Of a stretch of 9,524 bases of DNA, positions 6,911 to 9,524 are shown in pieces (within the stretch, counting starts at the first letter, position 1; each line of letters opens with the position of its first letter). This DNA comes from Clostridiales bacterium UBA1390 (GTDB lineage: Bacteria; Bacillota; Clostridia; Lachnospirales; Bianqueaceae). The DNA lies in contig DBQQ01000023.1 of assembly GCA_002305315.1 (NCBI GenBank), positions 1 to 9,524 of the forward strand, read 5' to 3'. The position numbers and the translations under genes were made by a program. Below the pieces are notes generated by a model. That model was not told where the DNA came from. It saw only the letters and a list, made by a program, of their open reading frames with translations, and did not search any database.

Positions 6911-9091
6911 TTACATCGAGACTCTGTCTTTGATCTCTTCCATCTTCGCGGCATTGAGACGAGTCGCACCATGTACACGACTATAGCTCAGATAGCCATT
7001 CATCCGATCGATCTTCGTCAGGTTCGTGCTGCCGCATACCGGGCACACATCCATCTCCAGCTCCTCGTGTCCGCAGTCGTCACAATAAGACAGACTCAGA
7101 TTCACGCCTTCATAGAAGCCCATCTTCATGGCGCGGCGCACCAGCGTCTTCATCGCCTCCAGATTATAGTTGAGCGGATAACGCACATACTGAATCTTGC
7201 CGCCATTGAAGCGATCCCAGAACCGCGCCTCCAGATCCTGTTTCTCGATCGGCGAGATATCTTCCCACACGCCACAGTGGAAAGAGTTGCTGACATAAGG
7301 ACGGCTGGATACTCCTTCAATCACACCGTATTTCTTGCGGAACTGATCGATCTGCTTGCCGCAGAGAGACTCTGCTGGCGTCCCATAAATGGCATACAGG
7401 ATCCCGTCTTCTTCCTTATACTCGTTCAGCTTGTCCACGATATGATCCATCACTTCGAGCGCAAACGCGCCATCTTCCACCAGGGACTTGCCATTATACA
7501 GTTCCTGCAGCTCGTTCAGCGCGGTAATACCATAGGAGGCCGTCGCCGTCTTGAGTACCGGCGCAATCTTATCGTGAAAATCCAGGTGGCCGCCATAGAA
7601 TCCGCCCTCGCAATAGGCCAGCGGATTGCAGCTGGCTCTCATATTGCCTAAGTACGCGAACGTTCTCTGGTGGATCCGACGAATCAGCTCCATGTAATAA
7701 TCCAACGTCTCGAAGAAGTCCTTCTTTTCTTCTCTGGCCTTTGCCAGAATCATCGGCAAGTGCAGGGATACCACACCCACATTGAAGCGTCCCACAAACA
7801 CAGGCTCATCCTGATCATCCGCCGGATGAATGCCGCCTCGCTCGTACCAGGGGCTGAGGAATGCTCTGCATCCCATGGGGCTGATGACCTTGCCGTATTT
7901 CTTATAAATAGATGGCACATATCCCTCGCCTGTCAAGGACAGCCAGTCCGGATACATCGTCTTCGAAGAGCAGGCCAGCGCCGCATCAAAGACCTCTGGA
8001 CAGGTCCCGTTCTCCCCATGCAGCGCTTCATCATACAGCATCACCAATTTGGGGAAGAGTACCGGCTTCTTGTGGCCCTCTTTGCCCTGTCCATTCATCC
8101 GTACCTCGAACATCGTGATCGCTGCCATCTTCTCCAGCTCATGCGTCCCCAGACCTGCGGTAAAGGTGACAAACGGATAATCCCCTCGGCTAGAGGCCAC
8201 CGTATTGAGCTTCATTTCCAGTCCCTGGAAGCCCTGCCGAAAATCATTCTTGATTCTGGCCATCGCTTTCTCGTGCGCCTTAGCCTCGAGCGCTTTCTGA
8301 TCCACCATGCCGCCAAACTCGCCAAGAATATCCTGATAGGTCTTCATCTCCTGCTCTGTATAGCGATCCAGAGACTTCAGGGCATAGGGCAGCAAAATTT
8401 TATCAATCTCCGACACGGTAAAACCGCCATATTGCTGGCTGGCCGCCATGAGGATAATATCCCCGATGACATCGAAGGCCACATCCAGTGTCTTCGGCTC
8501 GGTATACCAGATATTTCCCATCTCAAAGCCGCCCTTCAGCACGGTCGCCACATCGAACAGGCAGCAGTTCATCGTATCCCTGCGGGCAGACTGATCATGG
8601 ATGTAAATATATCCATCACTCGCGGCCTGCTTCTCCTCTTCCGTCAGGTGGAACTTAGCGTACAAGCGCTTATTGAGCTCATTATAAGATAGACTGCGCT
8701 TCGTCGAAACCAATGCCGAATCCGCATTCGAATTCTCCTTATCTCCAATGTACATGATGGACTGACTGGCCGCATAGACCTCGTCCAACATCTTAGCAAA
8801 CTCCTGCTTATAATTGCGGTAGCTGCGATAACTCGCAGCCACCTCCGGATTCACCTCATCCAGCGCATGCTCGACCAGCGCATGCATCGTAACGATCGGG
8901 ATCTCAATCAGTCCCATCTTGATGATCGTCTCATTCACATAGTCGGTAATCCGTGTCTTCTCCTCCGGAGTAAATTCTACCAGCGCTCTAGACGCTGACT
9001 TACACACTGCCGTGATAATCTTCTCGGGTTTATACTTCTCCTTCGTTCCATCCTTCTTGATGACCCGTACATTCTCCAAATAGGCATCCAT
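6911..9091 (-). CDS. nrdD: Anaerobic (class III) ribonucleoside-triphosphate reductase
   Basis: Large oxygen-sensitive glycyl-radical enzyme that makes dNTPs from NTPs, in most studied members using formate as reductant. It has 726 residues. The N-terminal ATP-cone allosteric domain (about 6-100) begins NVRVIKKDGTKEKYKPEKI. The catalytic barrel follows, with an active-site Cys at 176 (MNCCLFD) and the finger-loop Cys at 408 (SPMGCRAFLSPW). A C-terminal zinc site has Cys670, 673, 683 and 686 (YCDDCG and VCPVCG). The radical glycine is Gly699 in RMNGYLSYSR. All key residues are present, so the enzyme looks intact. The ATG at 9097 has only one base between it and AGGAG, while the ATG at 9091 has 7, so the protein probably starts MDAYLENVRV. 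It is first in an operon with nrdG, preceded by a good promoter and two NrdR-box-like sites. Confidence 0.97.
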   Translation of the reverse strand: MDAYLENVRVIKKDGTKEKYKPEKIITAVCKSASRALVEFTPEEKTRITDYVNETIIKMGLIEIPIVTMHALVEHALDEVNPEVAASYRSYRNYKQEFAKMLDEVYAASQSIMYIGDKENSNADSALVSTKRSLSYNELNKRLYAKFHLTEEEKQAASDGYIYIHDQSARRDTMNCCLFDVATVLKGGFEMGNIWYTEPKTLDVAFDVIGDIILMAASQQYGGFTVSEIDKILLPYALKSLDRYTEQEMKTYQDILGEFGGMVDQKALEAKAHEKAMARIKNDFRQGFQGLEMKLNTVASSRGDYPFVTFTAGLGTHELEKMAAITMFEVRMNGQGKEGHKKPVLFPKLVMLYDEALHGENGTCPEVFDAALACSSKTMYPDWLSLTGEGYVPSIYKKYGKVISPMGCRAFLSPWYERGGIHPADDQDEPVFVGRFNVGVVSLHLPMILAKAREEKKDFFETLDYYMELIRRIHQRTFAYLGNMRASCNPLAYCEGGFYGGHLDFHDKIAPVLKTATASYGITALNELQELYNGKSLVEDGAFALEVMDHIVDKLNEYKEEDGILYAIYGTPAESLCGKQIDQFRKKYGVIEGVSSRPYVSNSFHCGVWEDISPIEKQDLEARFWDRFNGGKIQYVRYPLNYNLEAMKTLVRRAMKMGFYEGVNLSLSYCDDCGHEELEMDVCPVCGSTNLTKIDRMNGYLSYSRVHGATRLNAAKMEEIKDRVSM

Positions 9092-9098
9092 ACTCATT

Positions 9099-9103
9099 CT
9101 CCT
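9099..9103 (-). promoter_or_regulatory. Ribosome binding site deciding the nrdD start
   Basis: AGGAG on the minus strand (within AGAGGAGA). It lies one base before the ATG at 9097 and seven bases before the in-frame ATG at 9091. The seven-base spacing is the functional one in known Shine-Dalgarno sites, so the second ATG is favoured. Confidence 0.65.
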
Positions 9104-9126
9104 CTATTGTGTTGTGGATGCTCTCT

Positions 9127-9155
9127 ATTATACCCTATAACTCCCGATTTGTGAA
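9127..9155 (-). promoter_or_regulatory. Sigma-A promoter of nrdD-nrdG
   Basis: On the minus strand, TTCACA (9155-9150) is followed by a 17-base spacer and a perfect TATAAT (9132-9127). The -35 matches consensus in five of six positions. The predicted start is near 9120, giving a leader of about 30 bases with the ribosome site. It lies downstream of the two NrdR-like boxes. Confidence 0.82.
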
Positions 9156-9173
9156 GTGGTAATTTCAGAAAAA

Positions 9174-9189
9174 ATACCTCATTTTGTGT
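9174..9189 (-). promoter_or_regulatory. NrdR-box-like site, promoter-proximal
   Basis: Read on the minus strand, ACACAAAATGAGGTAT matches the known NrdR box consensus (acaCwAtATaTwGtgt) at 11 of 16 positions, including a perfect ACAC half. It is degenerate on the other half. Its strength comes from its position: it starts exactly 32 bases from the stronger distal box. That is the two-box geometry established for NrdR operators, with 15-16 bases between boxes. Confidence 0.55.
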
Positions 9190-9205
9190 TTAGTTAATTT
9201 TCTGA

Positions 9206-9221
9206 CAACTATATGTTGTGT
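9206..9221 (-). promoter_or_regulatory. NrdR box, distal
   Basis: The 16 bases match the NrdR box consensus at 13 positions, including all the strongly conserved ones (C4, A6, A8, T9, T11, G13). They form part of the palindrome ACAAC-TATAT-GTTGT. NrdR is the ATP/dATP-sensing repressor of ribonucleotide reductase operons, so this site upstream of nrdD fits its known role. It is centred about 94 bases before the predicted transcription start. Confidence 0.75.
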
Positions 9222-9290
9222 CTCCGTCCCTCTATCTTCCTATTCCCCGGGGGGATTTCTTCTCCTCTCTATCCACATCCTCACATTCCG
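9222..9290. other. Pyrimidine-rich spacer between NrdR sites and tandem array
   Basis: A 69-base stretch, strongly C/T-rich on the plus strand, containing one GC palindrome (CCCCGGGG at 9245-9252). No gene, repeat copy or promoter was recognised. The first repeat unit starts abruptly at 9291 after it. Confidence 0.5.
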
Positions 9291-9352
9291 AAAATCTATT
9301 GTAAATTTTACATTTCCCGATGATACTTTTCGGACTCGGGAAAAGAGGCCTC

Positions 9353-9373
9353 GAGGTGAGGATATTCTCCCTC
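9353..9373. other. Hairpin inside repeat unit 1 (covarying with unit 2)
   Basis: The shared core GAGGATATTCTC (9358-9369) can fold as GAG-GATATT-CTC. It is extended here by GAGG (9353-9356) paired with CCTC (9370-9373), with one bulged base at 9357. The same core in unit 2 is extended by a different complementary pair. Confidence 0.55.
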
Positions 9374-9460
9374 CCCCAGTATCATCGCCCCGCCAAAATC
9401 TATTGTAAATTTTACATTTCCCGATGATACTTTCTCAGCTCAGGGAGGTGAAATTGCCCC

Positions 9461-9481
9461 GGGCGAGGATATTCTCCGCCC
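9461..9481. other. Hairpin inside repeat unit 2 (covarying with unit 1)
   Basis: The core GAGGATATTCTC (9465-9476) is extended by GGGC (9461-9464) paired with GCCC (9478-9481), with one bulged base at 9477. Both sides of the stem differ from unit 1, yet pairing is kept. Confidence 0.55.
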
Positions 9482-9524
9482 AATATCATCGCCCCGCCAA
9501 AATCTATTGTAAATTTTACATTTC

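Larger units (their letters stand above)
9291..9524. repeat. 104-base tandem repeat array, continuing beyond the window
   Basis: Two complete units (9291-9394 and 9395-9498) and the first 26 bases of a third (9499-9524) have an exact period of 104 bases. In the fully visible cycle, 54 bases (9380-9433) form a conserved block that recurs identically in both neighbours as far as they can be seen. The other 50 bases per unit (9330-9379, 9434-9483) differ strongly between units yet keep the same total length. The conserved block contains a perfect palindrome TGTAAA-T-TTTACA (9300-9312, 9404-9416, 9508-9520). It is bounded by the inverted arms CGATGATACT (9318-9327, 9422-9431) and AGTATCATCG (9378-9387; with one change at 9482-9491). 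No protein gene was recognised inside. The array may be a structured regulatory element, a tandem small-RNA locus, a protein-binding iteron cluster or a minisatellite; the sequence alone does not decide. Confidence 0.9.

Noticed and set aside
6898..6978. Longer nrdG start at 6978 overlapping nrdD
   Set aside because: The extension would overlap the nrdD glycyl-radical region in another frame and lacks a ribosome site. The ATG at 6897 has GGGAGG at proper distance and begins with the expected NrdG N-terminus.
7670..8692. Plus-strand open frame (340 codons) opposite nrdD
   Set aside because: It lies inside the conserved nrdD gene on the other strand, has no family resemblance and looks like a codon-bias shadow.
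9184..9408. Plus-strand open frame of 74 codons across the NrdR sites and first repeat
   Set aside because: It needs a TTG start, has no clear ribosome site, runs through regulatory palindromes and repeat DNA, and its sequence resembles no protein family.
9291..9524. CRISPR array
   Set aside because: The alternating constant and variable blocks of fixed length look similar at first. However, the variable blocks share the core GAGGATATTCTCC and paired arms, the constant block is 54 bases, only about two and a quarter units are visible, and no cas gene is present.
9291..9524. Integron attC cassette array
   Set aside because: No core-site motif (GTTRRRY and its complement) bounds the units, and there are no cassette genes or integrase.

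Overview
The window looks like a chromosomal segment of an anaerobic, plant-polysaccharide-using Bacillota, most likely a gut Clostridia (Lachnospiraceae-like) or a related class. This is inferred from strong AGGAGG-type ribosome binding sites at nearly every gene, an oxygen-sensitive class III ribonucleotide reductase, a clostridial-type DtxR regulator and two plant cell-wall glycosidases. The base composition is moderately GC-rich. All seven protein genes lie on the minus strand, so transcription runs from high to low coordinates.

At the right end (about 9098-9524) is a 427-base non-coding region. It holds a tandem array with an exact 104-base period that runs off the window, then a pair of NrdR-box-like sites 32 bases apart, then a good sigma-A promoter for nrdD. 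nrdD (class III reductase) and nrdG (its radical-SAM activase) follow as a tight two-gene operon that supplies dNTPs without oxygen. It is closed by a strong hairpin terminator at 6371-6402.

Next comes a GH43 beta-xylosidase/arabinofuranosidase gene (4777-6339) with no signal peptide. Directly behind its stop codon is a textbook promoter (TTGAAA, 17 bases, TATACT with an extended -10). It drives a compact four-gene run: mtnN (MTA/SAH nucleosidase), galE (UDP-glucose 4-epimerase), a class-C-beta-lactamase-fold serine hydrolase, and a DtxR-family metalloregulator. Junctions are 11-21 bases, and in two of the three the upstream stop codon is part of the next Shine-Dalgarno sequence. An imperfect hairpin after the regulator gene may end the operon.

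The left end holds a separately promoted GH28 polygalacturonase-type enzyme, also without a signal peptide. With the GH43 enzyme it suggests that imported pectin and xylan oligosaccharides are finished off inside the cell. The most unusual feature is the 104-base tandem array. It alternates a nearly invariant 54-base block with a 50-base variable block of constant length, and an internal hairpin shows compensatory base changes between the two complete units.
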